Source: DAOPYU01 sp942493245 (lineage in GTDB: Bacteria; Sumerlaeota; Sumerlaeia; UBA8349). Taken from it: 64,000 nucleotides of DNA. Positions 26,501 to 35,109 of the stretch are shown here, piece by piece. The translations under genes and the position numbers were made by a program. The stretch is from NCBI GenBank assembly GCA_942493245.1, contig OW818685.1, positions 4,898,001-4,962,000 on the forward strand, read 5' to 3'. The first letter of the stretch is position 1. Each line of letters starts with the position of its first letter. The notes under the pieces were generated by a model. It saw only the letters and a list, made by a program, of their open reading frames with translations, was not told the DNA's origin and ran no database searches.

Positions 26501-29500
26501 CGGGTCAATCCCCTCGTTATCACGATGGACTCCACCAAAACCATCACGATGGACCTGTTCGCCAGTCCCACCCCTCCACCCGCTCCGATGGTTTCCTCCT
26601 TCAAGATCAACAACGGCGCGGTTTTCACCGCCAACCCGGCGGTTACGCTGCCCAACGCCTGCGCGGGCGAGACCAGTGGGACCGTGACGTCCTGCCTGGC
26701 GAGCGAGTCGCCCGATTTTTCCGGCGCCTCCTGGCGGCCCTATATGCCCGTTCCTTTATTTGTCCTGTCCGGCGCGCCCGGGACCAAGACGGTTTATTTC
26801 AAAGTGAAAAACAGCGAGGGCCTCGAGTCCGCCGTCACAAGCGACACGATCACGCTCGGGGGGGACGGATATCCGGTGGTGGCCTGGGGCAGCAATGCCG
26901 ACCTGGGATGCGCCATTCCCCTCCCCAACAAGGGTTTTCTCGCGGTCTCGAGTGGGATCTACCACAACCTGGGTCTGAAGGCCGACGGGTCGGTCGTGAC
27001 ATGGGGCAACAAGCATAAAGTGTACGACCGGGGTCAATTCGACGTGCCCACGCCCAACAGTGGGTTTGTGGCCGTGGCGGCAGGGGATTTCCACAGTCTG
27101 GGTCTGAAGGCCGACGGCTCGATCGTCGCGTGGGGGGACAACGCCAGCGGCCAGTGTGATGTTCCTGTGCCCAACATCGGGTTCATCGCCATTGTGGCTG
27201 GGGCCGACCACAGTCTGGGACTCAAGGCCGACGGGTCCATCATCGGTTGGGGGAAAAATGAGTTCGGCCAGAGTTTCGTTCCCACACCCAACAGCGGGTT
27301 TGTGGCCATTTCGGCGAGGGGCGGACACAGCCTCGGCCTGAAGGCCGATGGGTCCGTGGTGGCCTGGGGAAGAAACGACTTCGGCCAGTGTACGGTCCCC
27401 CTGCCCAGCAGCGGATTTGTGGCTGTTTCGGCCGGGAACGAACACAGCCTGGGCCTGAAGGCCAACGGGTCGGTGGTCGTGTGGGGAAACAACGATTACG
27501 GCCAGAGTGTCCTCCCCGAACCGAACAGCGAATTCATGGCTGTCGCGGCGGGGTATTATCACAACCTCGCGTTAAAGGCCGACGGCTCGATTGTGGCATG
27601 GGGCATGGACTACGCCGGGCAGTGCGAGCCGCCGACGCCCAACAGTGGGTTTACAGCGGTGGCCGGAGGGGAATTCCACTCCCTGGCGCTGGTCGAGGCC
27701 GGGACGTTGCAAGTGACCCTCACGCCGCCCGAAGCGGTGACCGCCGGGGCGCAATGGCGATTGACAAGCGAACCCGCGGAGAAATGGCACAGCAGTGGCG
27801 AAACCCTCGTGGTTCGGCCCGGGTTGGACACCCTGACATTCAAAAAAATTGCCGGTTGGATTCAGCCGGAGGATCAGCCTGTCGCCGCGACAACCGGCGT
27901 GAGCCTTCTGGCCACGGGCGCTTACTTCAAACCGACTTCCTGCTCACTCACGACGGCCTGCGCGCACGGGTCGGTCGAGGTGTCTCCCTCCGGGACTCTT
28001 TTCCCCTTTGGCTCGACGGTTACGCTGACGGCGCAACCGGCTCCGGGTTACTGGTTCGACCACTGGACGGGCGACGTTCCGGCGGGGTTGGAACGGATCA
28101 ATCCGCTTGTTCTGACGATGGATGGGGACAAAGACATCCAGGCGGTGGTGGCTGCCGGACCGTTGCCGCCGGCCCCGGTGATTTCGGCGTTTTCGATCAA
28201 TAATGGTACGGCAGTGACCATCAACCCGACGGTGGTGTTGTGCTGTGCCTGTACCGACGAGACCAGCGCGTCCGCCGCACAGTACATGGCGAGCGAATCG
28301 CCCAATTTCTCGGGCGCTGTGTGGCAGCCCTATCGCTCTCTGTCCCTGTTCCATCTGTCCCAGGGGGCTGGGGAAAAGACCGTTTATTTCAAGGCGAAAA
28401 ACAGCGCCAACGTCGAATCGGCCGTTGTGAGCGACACGATCTCGCTCGGAGGGACCGGTCTGGGAATCGCAGCCTGGGGCCGGAACAACTGCCCTCTCTC
28501 TCCGATTTTCTCGTCTCAGGACGATTACCTCGCAATCTCGGCAGGCGACACACACGGTCTGGCCTTGAAGTCCGACGGTTCCGTTCTGGCGTGGGGCAGC
28601 ACGCACTTCGGCCAGGGTACGGCTCCTGAACCCAATAATAACTTCGTGTCCGTTTCGGCAGGCACTCTCCACAGTCTGGGGCTGAAGGTTGACGGCGCAA
28701 TTGTGGCCTGGGGGCACAAGGGTTTTGGCCAGTGTGCCGTACCCCAACCCAACAGCGGCTTTGTGGCGGTTTCGGCGGGCAGCATCCACAGTCTGGGCCT
28801 GAAGGCCGATGGTTCGATTGCAGCGTGGGGAGACAACTTCTTTGGGCAGCGCGACGTCCCCTCCCCCAACAGCGGCTTTGTCGCGGTTGCGGCGGGGGGA
28901 GGCCATAATCTGGGGCTGAAGGCCGACAGAACGATCGTGACGTGGGGGTATGACCGGTATGGTCAGTGTGCGCTTCCCTCGCCCAACAGCGATTTTGTGG
29001 CGATAGCGGCCGGAACGGGTCACAGTCTGGCCCTGAAAGCCGATGGCTCGATCGTCGCATGGGGCGACAACAGTTTTGGGCAGTGTGCGGTTCCTTCGCC
29101 CAACAGTGGCTTCATCGCGATTGCGGCGGGCGCGTGGCACAGTCTGGGCCTGAAGTCCGACGGTTCGATTGTGGCCTGGGGCGATAACTCAAAGAAGCAA
29201 TGCGAGGTTCCTTCGCCCAACACGGCCTATGCGGCGGTTTCGGCTGGAGAGGCTTTTTCACTCGCAATCGAGAGGCAGGGTGCCCTCCAGGTAACGCTGG
29301 CCCCGCCCGGAATCCTTGCAAAAGGAGCCCGGTGGCGACTCACGCGTGAAGCGCCCGACGTGTGGCACGACGACACGGTCTATGATCCGGTCAGCGACAC
29401 GAGCAGCACGATTATGAGAGCCGGGGTAGGGGTCCATACCCTGACATTCAAGGAAGTCCGCGGCTGGACCCGTCCGGCGGACCAGACCCTGGAAGTGACC

Positions 29501-30181
29501 TCAAGCGGAACCCTGCAGGTGACGGGCGCCTATAAGGAAATCATGTACACTCTCTCCACGATGGCCGAACATGGGGCCGTTCAGATATCGCCCAACGGCT
29601 CCACTTTCCATCCCGACACCACCGTGACGTTGACGGCGGTACCGGATCCTGGTTATCTGTTTGTCGGGTGGACCGGCGACATCCCTCAAGGGCAGAAAGG
29701 GGTGAATCCCATTACCGTCGTGATGGATCGCTACCGGCGGATTACAGCGAACTTCCTGACCACGGAAGAAGAGAAGGCCACGCTGTCGGTCGAAGCCACG
29801 GGCCAGGGTTCGGTTGCGGTGAATCCAGACCTGATGTTCTACGCGGTCGGGACCACGGTGACCCTGACGGCGACTCCTGCGTCGGGACACCGCTTCGTGC
29901 GATGGGAAGGCGATGTGCCGGTCGGAGAGAAGAAAAAGGAAACGCTGGTGTTGACAATGACGGCCAGTAAGACCGTTCGGGCCGTGTTTGAGGTGACCCC
30001 CCCATCTGTGCCGATGTGGTTGATTTCCCGGGCGGATGGGAGTAAGGCTATGGGATGGATTCTGAATCGGGGGGGCGGTCTGGCCGCAGTGTCGGACGAA
30101 GCGAGCCTTTCTTTCGGAGCCTTGCGCCCGGATTCCTTTGAAAACATCGGGCGCTTCCATCTCGATCGCGACCCGGCGTAA
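23558..30181 (+). CDS. Secreted RCC1-propeller giant 3 (four modules)
   Basis: 2,207 residues from the ATG at 23558. After the signal peptide, four Ig-like/propeller modules follow, with seven-blade RCC1-like rings at residues ~134-408, 657-930, 1106-1384 and 1636-1910. Modules 1, 3 and 4 carry the PEGA-like domain (LTPPRAAADGAQWRL, LTPPEAVTAGAQWRL, LAPPGILAKGARWRL); module 2 goes straight from propeller to InlB-type repeat. Two further InlB repeats and VPMWLISRADG close the protein. Its tail is ~40 residues longer than in giants 1-2 and may be the ancestral C-terminus. The GH32-like gene starts 11 bases after the stop, suggesting co-transcription. Confidence 0.87.
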   Translation: MGLRPVVSVLFLRILILFLFCATGTPRALAAPEVASFKINNGAATTANPAVTLPNVCAGATSATHAYLASESADFTSATWLPYRSIPLFILSQEAGEKTVYFKAKDYAGIESNVTSDTITLVGGGYPLEGAGYSVVAWGDNSLGQCEVPPPNSGFVAVAVGGSHSLGLKADGSIVAWGANDYSQCNVPVPDRGFVAVSAGGFHSLGLKADGSIVAWGYNYYGQCNVTAPNTRFVAVAAGGSHSLGLKADGSIVAWGKNDYGQCNVRFPNSGFAGVAAKGLQSLGLRSDGSIVAWGDNSSAQCYIPSPNTDFVTIAAGAGYNLGLKSDGSITAWGYNGSGQCNTPLSNTGFVGLATRWDIGLGLKSNGSFVAWGDNVSGLTAVPSPNTGFLAVAGGGSHSLALAVGGNLQVTLTPPRAAADGAQWRLTSETAKEWHDSGDVVRGTRPLIVTFKDIYGWIKPTDQQVELTSTTTARATGDYTPVNWTLTASCNNGTILTSPEGSSFPHGSTVTLTVQPDPGYWLDHWVGSVPSPQERMNPVVITMDGNKTIGVDLETGALPPAPGISVFKINNGSPITANPAVTLSNTCTAETSASAACYLASESPSFSDTDGHPYASVPLFVLSPGVGKKTVYFKVKNSGGGESIVTSDTITLCDPGFLMSWGTGVYGPSYMRSPLVIPSPNNEFISVAAGFDHSLGLKANGSIVAWGGGNEAGQCNVPSPNSGFIALAAGGNKSLGLKSDGSVVAWGGLNSVPNPNRDFVAVAVGNHHCLGLKSDGSIVAWGNISSAPTPNSGFISIAAGPEDCLGVKSDGSIVIWTNFQTILIPSDGFVAAAEGTSHRLGLKSDGSIVTLGSDNYDEEWTIPSPNRDFIAVAAGNYRSMGLKSNGLIMTWGSTYSNNGHPPVPAPGMGYVAMAFGMEYSLALATRIPSSYPLETPATHGSIRRDPDWTTYPRGTTVTLTAQPDTGYWLDHWMGDVPVGLERVNPLVITMDSTKTITMDLFASPTPPPAPMVSSFKINNGAVFTANPAVTLPNACAGETSGTVTSCLASESPDFSGASWRPYMPVPLFVLSGAPGTKTVYFKVKNSEGLESAVTSDTITLGGDGYPVVAWGSNADLGCAIPLPNKGFLAVSSGIYHNLGLKADGSVVTWGNKHKVYDRGQFDVPTPNSGFVAVAAGDFHSLGLKADGSIVAWGDNASGQCDVPVPNIGFIAIVAGADHSLGLKADGSIIGWGKNEFGQSFVPTPNSGFVAISARGGHSLGLKADGSVVAWGRNDFGQCTVPLPSSGFVAVSAGNEHSLGLKANGSVVVWGNNDYGQSVLPEPNSEFMAVAAGYYHNLALKADGSIVAWGMDYAGQCEPPTPNSGFTAVAGGEFHSLALVEAGTLQVTLTPPEAVTAGAQWRLTSEPAEKWHSSGETLVVRPGLDTLTFKKIAGWIQPEDQPVAATTGVSLLATGAYFKPTSCSLTTACAHGSVEVSPSGTLFPFGSTVTLTAQPAPGYWFDHWTGDVPAGLERINPLVLTMDGDKDIQAVVAAGPLPPAPVISAFSINNGTAVTINPTVVLCCACTDETSASAAQYMASESPNFSGAVWQPYRSLSLFHLSQGAGEKTVYFKAKNSANVESAVVSDTISLGGTGLGIAAWGRNNCPLSPIFSSQDDYLAISAGDTHGLALKSDGSVLAWGSTHFGQGTAPEPNNNFVSVSAGTLHSLGLKVDGAIVAWGHKGFGQCAVPQPNSGFVAVSAGSIHSLGLKADGSIAAWGDNFFGQRDVPSPNSGFVAVAAGGGHNLGLKADRTIVTWGYDRYGQCALPSPNSDFVAIAAGTGHSLALKADGSIVAWGDNSFGQCAVPSPNSGFIAIAAGAWHSLGLKSDGSIVAWGDNSKKQCEVPSPNTAYAAVSAGEAFSLAIERQGALQVTLAPPGILAKGARWRLTREAPDVWHDDTVYDPVSDTSSTIMRAGVGVHTLTFKEVRGWTRPADQTLEVTSSGTLQVTGAYKEIMYTLSTMAEHGAVQISPNGSTFHPDTTVTLTAVPDPGYLFVGWTGDIPQGQKGVNPITVVMDRYRRITANFLTTEEEKATLSVEATGQGSVAVNPDLMFYAVGTTVTLTATPASGHRFVRWEGDVPVGEKKKETLVLTMTASKTVRAVFEVTPPSVPMWLISRADGSKAMGWILNRGGGLAAVSDEASLSFGALRPDSFENIGRFHLDRDPA

Positions 30182-30192
30182 AAAGGAACCCC

Positions 30193-32181
30193 ATGAAAAA
30201 GCGCTTTTCTCCGACTCTGCTGTGTGTCACCTGTATCCTGGCCCTGACGACGGGTTTCGCGCTCAGCGCAACGTCGGCACAAGAAACAAAGGCATCCGAT
30301 GCCGCCTCGGTCGAAGCGTCCGCCAAGTGGATCTGGCGCAGGGGCGAGCCGGTCCCTCCGGCATTGCCCCCGCTCAGGAAGCCCATGACGCTGGCGGTGC
30401 GTGTCCCCCACTTTCGCACCTCCGGAGATCTTCTCGCGTTCCCCAAGCCGCAGGACGGTCCGGCGGCCCTGCGCCTCTTTGTCGGCGAGGTGAAAGCGCA
30501 ACCGGCGCTCCTGGTGGAACTGGGAACCGACGCCCGGCCCAACCCGCTCCCGCTTTCGGTTCCCCTCAGCGCCGTCGGTACTGACGCGCCGCACGAAGTG
30601 GTGGTGCGTTATCTGGGCTATCGGGTGGAACTGTTCGTGGACGGCGTGCTTGTGGACGAAGAGTGGCCGATGGGTTCTCTCGTTGCGCCGCAGGAGCCGT
30701 TGAAGATTGCCGAGGGGGCTGTCGGGCGAATCGCAGTCTGGGATCGCGACCTGAGCGACGACGAGTTGCAGAGCCTTTCGGGCGGGCGCGCCGGGCTGGC
30801 CGAAAGGGAGGCGCGGTACTTCGGTCCACAGACGCCGGTCGGGCAATACTGGCGTCCGCGCGGAATGAACACCTTTGTGGGCGACTGCATGCCGTTCTTT
30901 CACGACGGGCGGTTCCACCTGTTTTATCTGCTCGACCGCCACCACCACAACAGCAAATGGCACCTGGGCGCGCACCAGTGGGCGCACGTCTCGACGACCG
31001 ACCTGATCCACTGGGAAGAACACCCGATGGCGGTCGGGATCACCGACGAGAAGGAAGGCTCGATCTGCACCGGCTCGACCTTCTTTTACGACGGAACCTA
31101 TTACGCGTTCTACGCCGTGCGCACAACCGACGGCTCGCCCGCGCCCCTGTACGCGGCCACCAGCGCGGACGGCATTCACTTCGCCAAACAGCCGTCCATC
31201 GCCCAGCTCACGGCCCCCTACACGGGCGACAGCGCGCGCGACCCGGTGGTTTTTCGCGAGGAAAAGACCGGGCTGTTCCACATGCTCCTGACCACCTCGC
31301 TGCGCAATCCGGAAATAGCCAACCGGGGCGGCTGTCTCGCCCACCTCGTCTCGCGCGACCTCAAGCAGTGGGAACAACGCGAACCGTTCCTCGTGCCCGG
31401 CTATCCGGGCGAGCCGGAGTGCGCCGACTACTTCGAGTGGAATGGCTGGTATTACCTGGTCTTCAGCAACCAGGGCGTTGCGCGCTATCGCATGTCGCGC
31501 AACCCGCTGGGACCGTGGCTGCGTCCCCGGGTGGACGTGTTCGACGGCCCGCAGGCTATCGTGATGAAGACGGCGGCCTTCACCGGGGATCGGCGTCTGG
31601 GCGCGGCGTTTGTCGCCTCGGGCGAGTACGCGGGCCAGGCGCTGTTCCGCGAAATCATCCAGCACCCCGACGGCTCGCTCGGCACGAAATGGCCGACCGA
31701 GATGGCGCCCGCGACAGGAGAGGCCCGAGCGGTTCCGCCGATTCACTTGAATGCCGTGGAGAACCTCGCGATGTCTTCTCTGGGTCAGGCGCCGAAGGAC
31801 TTTCTTCTGCGCGCCCGTGTCAAACCGTCGCCGGACGCGTCCTATTTTGGCATCCGCTTCGGGGCGGGGGATAGAATGAGGGACGGGTTTGAACTGCGAT
31901 TCGAACCGCGCCGCGAGAAAGTGGGGCTTCGGGACGCGAACGCCGGTTCCAGTGACGAGTGCGAAAATATGGTTCTCTACGACGTGACCGGTCTCGACCG
32001 GTCGTTCGAGTTCGCACTGCTGGTAAAGGGAGACCTCGTGGACGTGTGCGTGGACAATCGCCGCACGCTGGTGGCCCGTCTGCCGGTGAAAGAAACAGGC
32101 CTGTTCGCCTTCGCGCAGAACGCCGAGGTGAAATTCGAATCCATTGAGATAAGCCCCCTGGCTCCGGCGGGAACGAAGTAG
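30193..32181 (+). CDS. Secreted GH32-like glycoside hydrolase with concanavalin-like domains
   Basis: 662 residues with a signal peptide (ALTTGFALSATSA). Residues ~50-205 look like a LamG-type jelly roll (FVDGVLVDEEWP). A five-blade GH32-type domain follows: RGMNTFVGDCMPFFHDGRF, with Asp231 at the nucleophile position; ARDPVVF, with Asp350 of the RDP motif; and GEPECADYF, with Glu409 of the EC motif. A second beta-sandwich ends the protein. GH32 enzymes cleave fructans or sucrose. The WMNDPNG nucleophile motif is atypical here, so substrate is uncertain. An AAAAGGAACC ribosome-binding site lies in the 11-base gap after giant 3. Confidence 0.85.
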   Translation: MKKRFSPTLLCVTCILALTTGFALSATSAQETKASDAASVEASAKWIWRRGEPVPPALPPLRKPMTLAVRVPHFRTSGDLLAFPKPQDGPAALRLFVGEVKAQPALLVELGTDARPNPLPLSVPLSAVGTDAPHEVVVRYLGYRVELFVDGVLVDEEWPMGSLVAPQEPLKIAEGAVGRIAVWDRDLSDDELQSLSGGRAGLAEREARYFGPQTPVGQYWRPRGMNTFVGDCMPFFHDGRFHLFYLLDRHHHNSKWHLGAHQWAHVSTTDLIHWEEHPMAVGITDEKEGSICTGSTFFYDGTYYAFYAVRTTDGSPAPLYAATSADGIHFAKQPSIAQLTAPYTGDSARDPVVFREEKTGLFHMLLTTSLRNPEIANRGGCLAHLVSRDLKQWEQREPFLVPGYPGEPECADYFEWNGWYYLVFSNQGVARYRMSRNPLGPWLRPRVDVFDGPQAIVMKTAAFTGDRRLGAAFVASGEYAGQALFREIIQHPDGSLGTKWPTEMAPATGEARAVPPIHLNAVENLAMSSLGQAPKDFLLRARVKPSPDASYFGIRFGAGDRMRDGFELRFEPRREKVGLRDANAGSSDECENMVLYDVTGLDRSFEFALLVKGDLVDVCVDNRRTLVARLPVKETGLFAFAQNAEVKFESIEISPLAPAGTK

Positions 32182-32263
32182 ATCGCAGCAAAGAAAAAAT
32201 CGGTCGGATCAATTTCTGCCGCAATATCCACGAAAAGGCCTGGCCCGGAGGGACGGACACACG

Positions 32264-32294
32264 GGGGGGGGCAGACACGCAGGTCTACCCCCCG
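32264..32294. repeat. Degenerate GGCGGACACGCAGGTCC-type palindrome
   Basis: GGGGGGGCAGACACGCAGG followed by TCTACCCCCCGC is a diverged copy of the palindrome seen at 36687, 49369 and 50775. It lies between two converging genes, where it could serve as a bidirectional 3' end. Confidence 0.45.
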
Positions 32295-32315
32295 CAGGAT
32301 TTTCGTTTTCCATCT

Positions 32316-33830
32316 TCACCCGAGTCGGTAAATTCCGGCGTATTTCGTTTCCAGATACTCGATGTAGGGCCGCGCCGAGAGGGGTTCGCCCGTAACGTCC
32401 TGAATGAGTTGCCCGGCGGTGCGGCGGCGGCCCACGCGGTGGATCTTCTCGCGCAGCCAGCCGGTCAGGGGGTGGAAGTCGCCCCGCTCGAACGCTGCGT
32501 CGAGGCCGGGCAGGTCGCGCCGGGCCTGGCGGTAGAACTGCGCCGAGTAGAGGTTGCCGAGCGTGTAGGTGGGGAAGTAACCCACCAGCCCGCAGGACCA
32601 GTGGATGTCCTGCATGCAGCCGTCGCGGTCGTCGGGGATGCGCAGGCCGAGGTACTGGCTCATCTTCTCGCGCCAGGCCTCGGGCAGGTCGCGCACGTCA
32701 AGGCGCTCCTCGATCAGGTCCATCTCGAGTTCGAAACGCAGGATGATGTGGAGCGAGTAGGTGACCTCGTCCGCCTCGACGCGGATGAGCGAGGGACGCA
32801 CGTCGTTGATGGCGCGGTGGAACTCCTCGAGAGGTGTGGCGTCCAGTTGCCCGGGAAAGAGCGCCTGAAGGCGCGGGTAGAAGTGCCGCCAGAAAGGCAG
32901 GTCGCGGCCCACGAGGTTTTCCCACAGACGCGACTGCGATTCGTGGATGCCGAGCGAGATACTCGACCCGAGGGGCGTGCGCCAGTCCGCCTCGGCGACC
33001 CCCTGGTCGTAGAGGCCGTGCCCCCCTTCGTGAAGCGAGGAGAAGAGGCCGGAACAGAGATGCTCGGGATGGAGGCGCGTGGTGAGGCGCACGTCGGTCG
33101 GGTGCAGGCCGGTCGTGAAGGGATGGGCCGAGCGGTCGAGCCGCCCACGCTCGAAGTCGAACCCGATGGCGCGCAACGCTTCGAGGCCGAACTCCCACTG
33201 CTTGTCGCAATCGAACGTCTGGCGGACGCAGACGGTCGAGACGGGGTGCGACGAGGTGGCGATGCGCTCGATCAGGGGCACGATGGCGTCGCGCAGTTCG
33301 GTGAAAACATGGGCCACCTCGGCGCTGGTGACCCCGCGCTCGTAATCCTCGATCAGGGCGTCGTAGCGCGACTGTCCCTCGCGGCGCAGGCAGTCGGCCC
33401 GGCGGCGCTTGAGTTCGAGCACCCGCTCGAGGTGCGGACGCCAGGCGGCGAAATCGTTACGGGGCCGCGCCTCGGTCCAGGCGGCCACCGACGCGCTTTC
33501 GACCTGCGCCGTCTCGCGCACCAGGTCTTCGGGCAGGCGGCAGGCGCGTTCGTAGTCCCACGCGAGGTTTTCGACCGCGAGGCGCTGGTCGGGGTCTTCG
33601 GGCGCTTCGTCGCTGCGCAGACGGTCGAGCAGCGCGCCCATCTCGGCGCTGGTGAAGCGGGCGTGAACGAGACCGCTGAGGGCGGCGGCCTGGTGGCCGC
33701 GGGCTTCCTGCGCCCCGGCGGGCATATAGATTTCCTGATCCCACCCGAGGAGCGCGGCGGCGGCCTCGAGATCGGCCAGTTCGGCGGCGCGTGTGAGTAA
33801 TTCCGGATAGGCGGAGGGGGTGGTGGACAT
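32316..33830 (-). CDS. Metallocarboxypeptidase Taq, M32 family
   Basis: 504 residues, the normal M32 length. The zinc motif is HEGGH at residues 267-271 in SSLHEGGHGLYDQG. Family blocks DVRLTTRLHPEHL, SISLGIHESQSRLWENLVGR and YFPTYTLGNLYSAQFY are all present. It removes C-terminal residues from peptides in the cytoplasm; no signal peptide is seen. The start at 33830 follows GGAACTCACTC, a modest ribosome-binding site. It converges on the GH32-like gene and is likely monocistronic. Confidence 0.95.
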   Translation of the reverse strand: MSTTPSAYPELLTRAAELADLEAAAALLGWDQEIYMPAGAQEARGHQAAALSGLVHARFTSAEMGALLDRLRSDEAPEDPDQRLAVENLAWDYERACRLPEDLVRETAQVESASVAAWTEARPRNDFAAWRPHLERVLELKRRRADCLRREGQSRYDALIEDYERGVTSAEVAHVFTELRDAIVPLIERIATSSHPVSTVCVRQTFDCDKQWEFGLEALRAIGFDFERGRLDRSAHPFTTGLHPTDVRLTTRLHPEHLCSGLFSSLHEGGHGLYDQGVAEADWRTPLGSSISLGIHESQSRLWENLVGRDLPFWRHFYPRLQALFPGQLDATPLEEFHRAINDVRPSLIRVEADEVTYSLHIILRFELEMDLIEERLDVRDLPEAWREKMSQYLGLRIPDDRDGCMQDIHWSCGLVGYFPTYTLGNLYSAQFYRQARRDLPGLDAAFERGDFHPLTGWLREKIHRVGRRRTAGQLIQDVTGEPLSARPYIEYLETKYAGIYRLG

Positions 33831-33989
33831 GAGTGAGTTCCTTTCTGTCTGTCCCGGCGGCGCAACGCAATGGCCACCGGGGGGCTTTGAAACGTAGCAT
33901 AATCGGGAACGCGGGGAAAAGGCACGAACAGAATCCTTGATCCGTCATCTTTTTACCTGAAAGATTGCAGTATGTCAGGAAAAAGGGAG

Positions 33990-34110
33990 ATTTAGCCCCC
34001 GAAGGGGGCGCCCATGAGTTGCTTCGCAGGCCTCTTGGGCCAGCCGTGGGTGACCGAAGGGAACCCACGGAACCAGGCACAAAACAGGTGAAAGCCCTGA
34101 AGGGGCGTCC
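33990..34110. repeat. BIME-like repeat cluster with GTGACCGAAGGGAAC palindrome
   Basis: A conserved core at 34044-34070 (CCGTGGGT, GACCGAAGGGA, ACCCACGG) is flanked by smaller palindromes GCCCCCGAAGGGGGC and GCCCTGAAGGGGC. The same core recurs at 49218-49244, 51728-51754 and, inverted, 51855-51881. Confidence 0.6.
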
Positions 34111-34363
34111 CAAATGTAAAGGATCACGCACAGAATGAGGCCGGTTGGTTTTTCTTGTCGAGAGGGGAAGGCGGGGGGTAAGATTCGGGCGGGATGGACA
34201 GTGAGTGGACCGGGGGGATAAATAGGGCGGGTAAACCCGATCCTTTGTGTTTCTCTTCGCGTTCTCCGCGCCTCCGCGCGAGAAAAAAGAGGTTCTTTGA
34301 AAGAATTTGTGGATAGATTTTGATGAGTTTTTCGCATTGGGGCCAAAACACAATCCCGCTTTT

Positions 34364-34485
34364 CGTCATTCCCGCGAAAGCGGGAACCCAGATCCGGGAC
34401 GTTCTGGTTGATCGCGTTTCCCTTGGATTTCCCCCCTGTTTTCCCGTTCGCGCACCTCTGGGTCCCCGCGTTCGCGGGGATGACG
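34364..34485. repeat. Inverted pair of CGTCATTCCCGCG palindromes
   Basis: CGTCATTCCCGCGAAAGCGG (34364) and, in inverse orientation, CCCCGCGTTCGCGGGGATGA ending at 34485 bound a 122-bp block with no coding content. A single related palindrome lies at 55707-55734. The rest of the 33831-34588 space shows only repeat remnants. Confidence 0.6.
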
Positions 34486-34588
34486 AACGGGGATGAGAGT
34501 TTGGAAGACTTGGATTTCTGGGGACACCCATCCCGACGGGCGTTTCCGCGCCCACAGAATCGAACACCGGAAAGGCAGGCTTCCCGCC

Positions 34589-35065
34589 ATGTATGGAAAA
34601 CGTCCCGTCACCCCCACGAACACCTGGATCGTCCACGTGGCGTTCTGCATGACACCCGTTGTGTACGCGGGACTCGCCTATGGAGTGCTGCGGCCCACCG
34701 CCGAACAGACGCCGGCGCTGGATGGGATGGCGCGCACGGTGATTCTGGCGATCGAGATGATCTCCTATCTGGTGTGCGGCGTGATGTGTCTTCTGGTGGG
34801 GCGCATCCTGCGTTTCGGGGCGGACCGTCCGGTGGAAGGGGACGCCGCCGCGCGGCGCCAGACGGCGCTCAACCGCCTGCTGATGGGGGTCGTTTTTTGT
34901 GACGCGGCGTTCGATAGCCTGGGCGTCCTCGGTCTGCTCAACGTCTTTCTCGACCGGCCCGTCTGGATGCCCGGTCTGCTGATCCTGGTGTCGTTCATCC
35001 TCATGGTCGGCCTCACCCCCGCCATCCGCGGGCGACTGGCGGAGATTGAGGGGGAGGGGCGGTAA
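34589..35065 (+). CDS. Small four-helix membrane protein, unknown
   Basis: 158 residues from the ATG at 34589; the longer frame from 34493 runs through repeat DNA. Four hydrophobic segments are visible: VAFCMTPVVYAGLAYGVL, ILAIEMISYLVCGVMCLLVG, LLMGVVFCDAAFDSLGVLGL and GLLILVSFILMVGL. The C-terminus is short and cytoplasm-like. I do not recognise the family. It precedes the two paralogues at 35110 and 35842 on the same strand, with only 44 bases before the first. Confidence 0.7.
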   Translation: MYGKRPVTPTNTWIVHVAFCMTPVVYAGLAYGVLRPTAEQTPALDGMARTVILAIEMISYLVCGVMCLLVGRILRFGADRPVEGDAAARRQTALNRLLMGVVFCDAAFDSLGVLGLLNVFLDRPVWMPGLLILVSFILMVGLTPAIRGRLAEIEGEGR

Positions 35066-35109
35066 GCGGACGTAGCGAGATTATTTCGAAGAAACGGGGG
35101 GTTCTTCCT

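Larger units (their letters stand above)
16384..29287 (+). repeat. Eight seven-blade RCC1-like propeller repeats
   Basis: Propeller units lie at 16384-17210, 17995-18750 (gene 1), 20108-20932, 21677-22501 (gene 2), 23957-24781, 25526-26346, 26873-27709 and 28463-29287 (gene 3). Each unit is a ~37-residue repeat, roughly FVAVAAGxxHSLGLK then xDGSIVAWGxNxxGQC and VPxPN. Every unit has exactly seven F/Y-x-A/S core strands. Each begins with an isolated VVAWG strand and ends with an isolated HSLAL strand, as expected for velcro closure of a seven-blade ring. The DNA repeats are close enough to allow recombination. Confidence 0.85.

Noticed and set aside
34364..34485. CRISPR-like spacing of palindromes
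   Set aside because: There are only two copies, in inverted orientation, with no regular repeat-spacer array and no cas genes.
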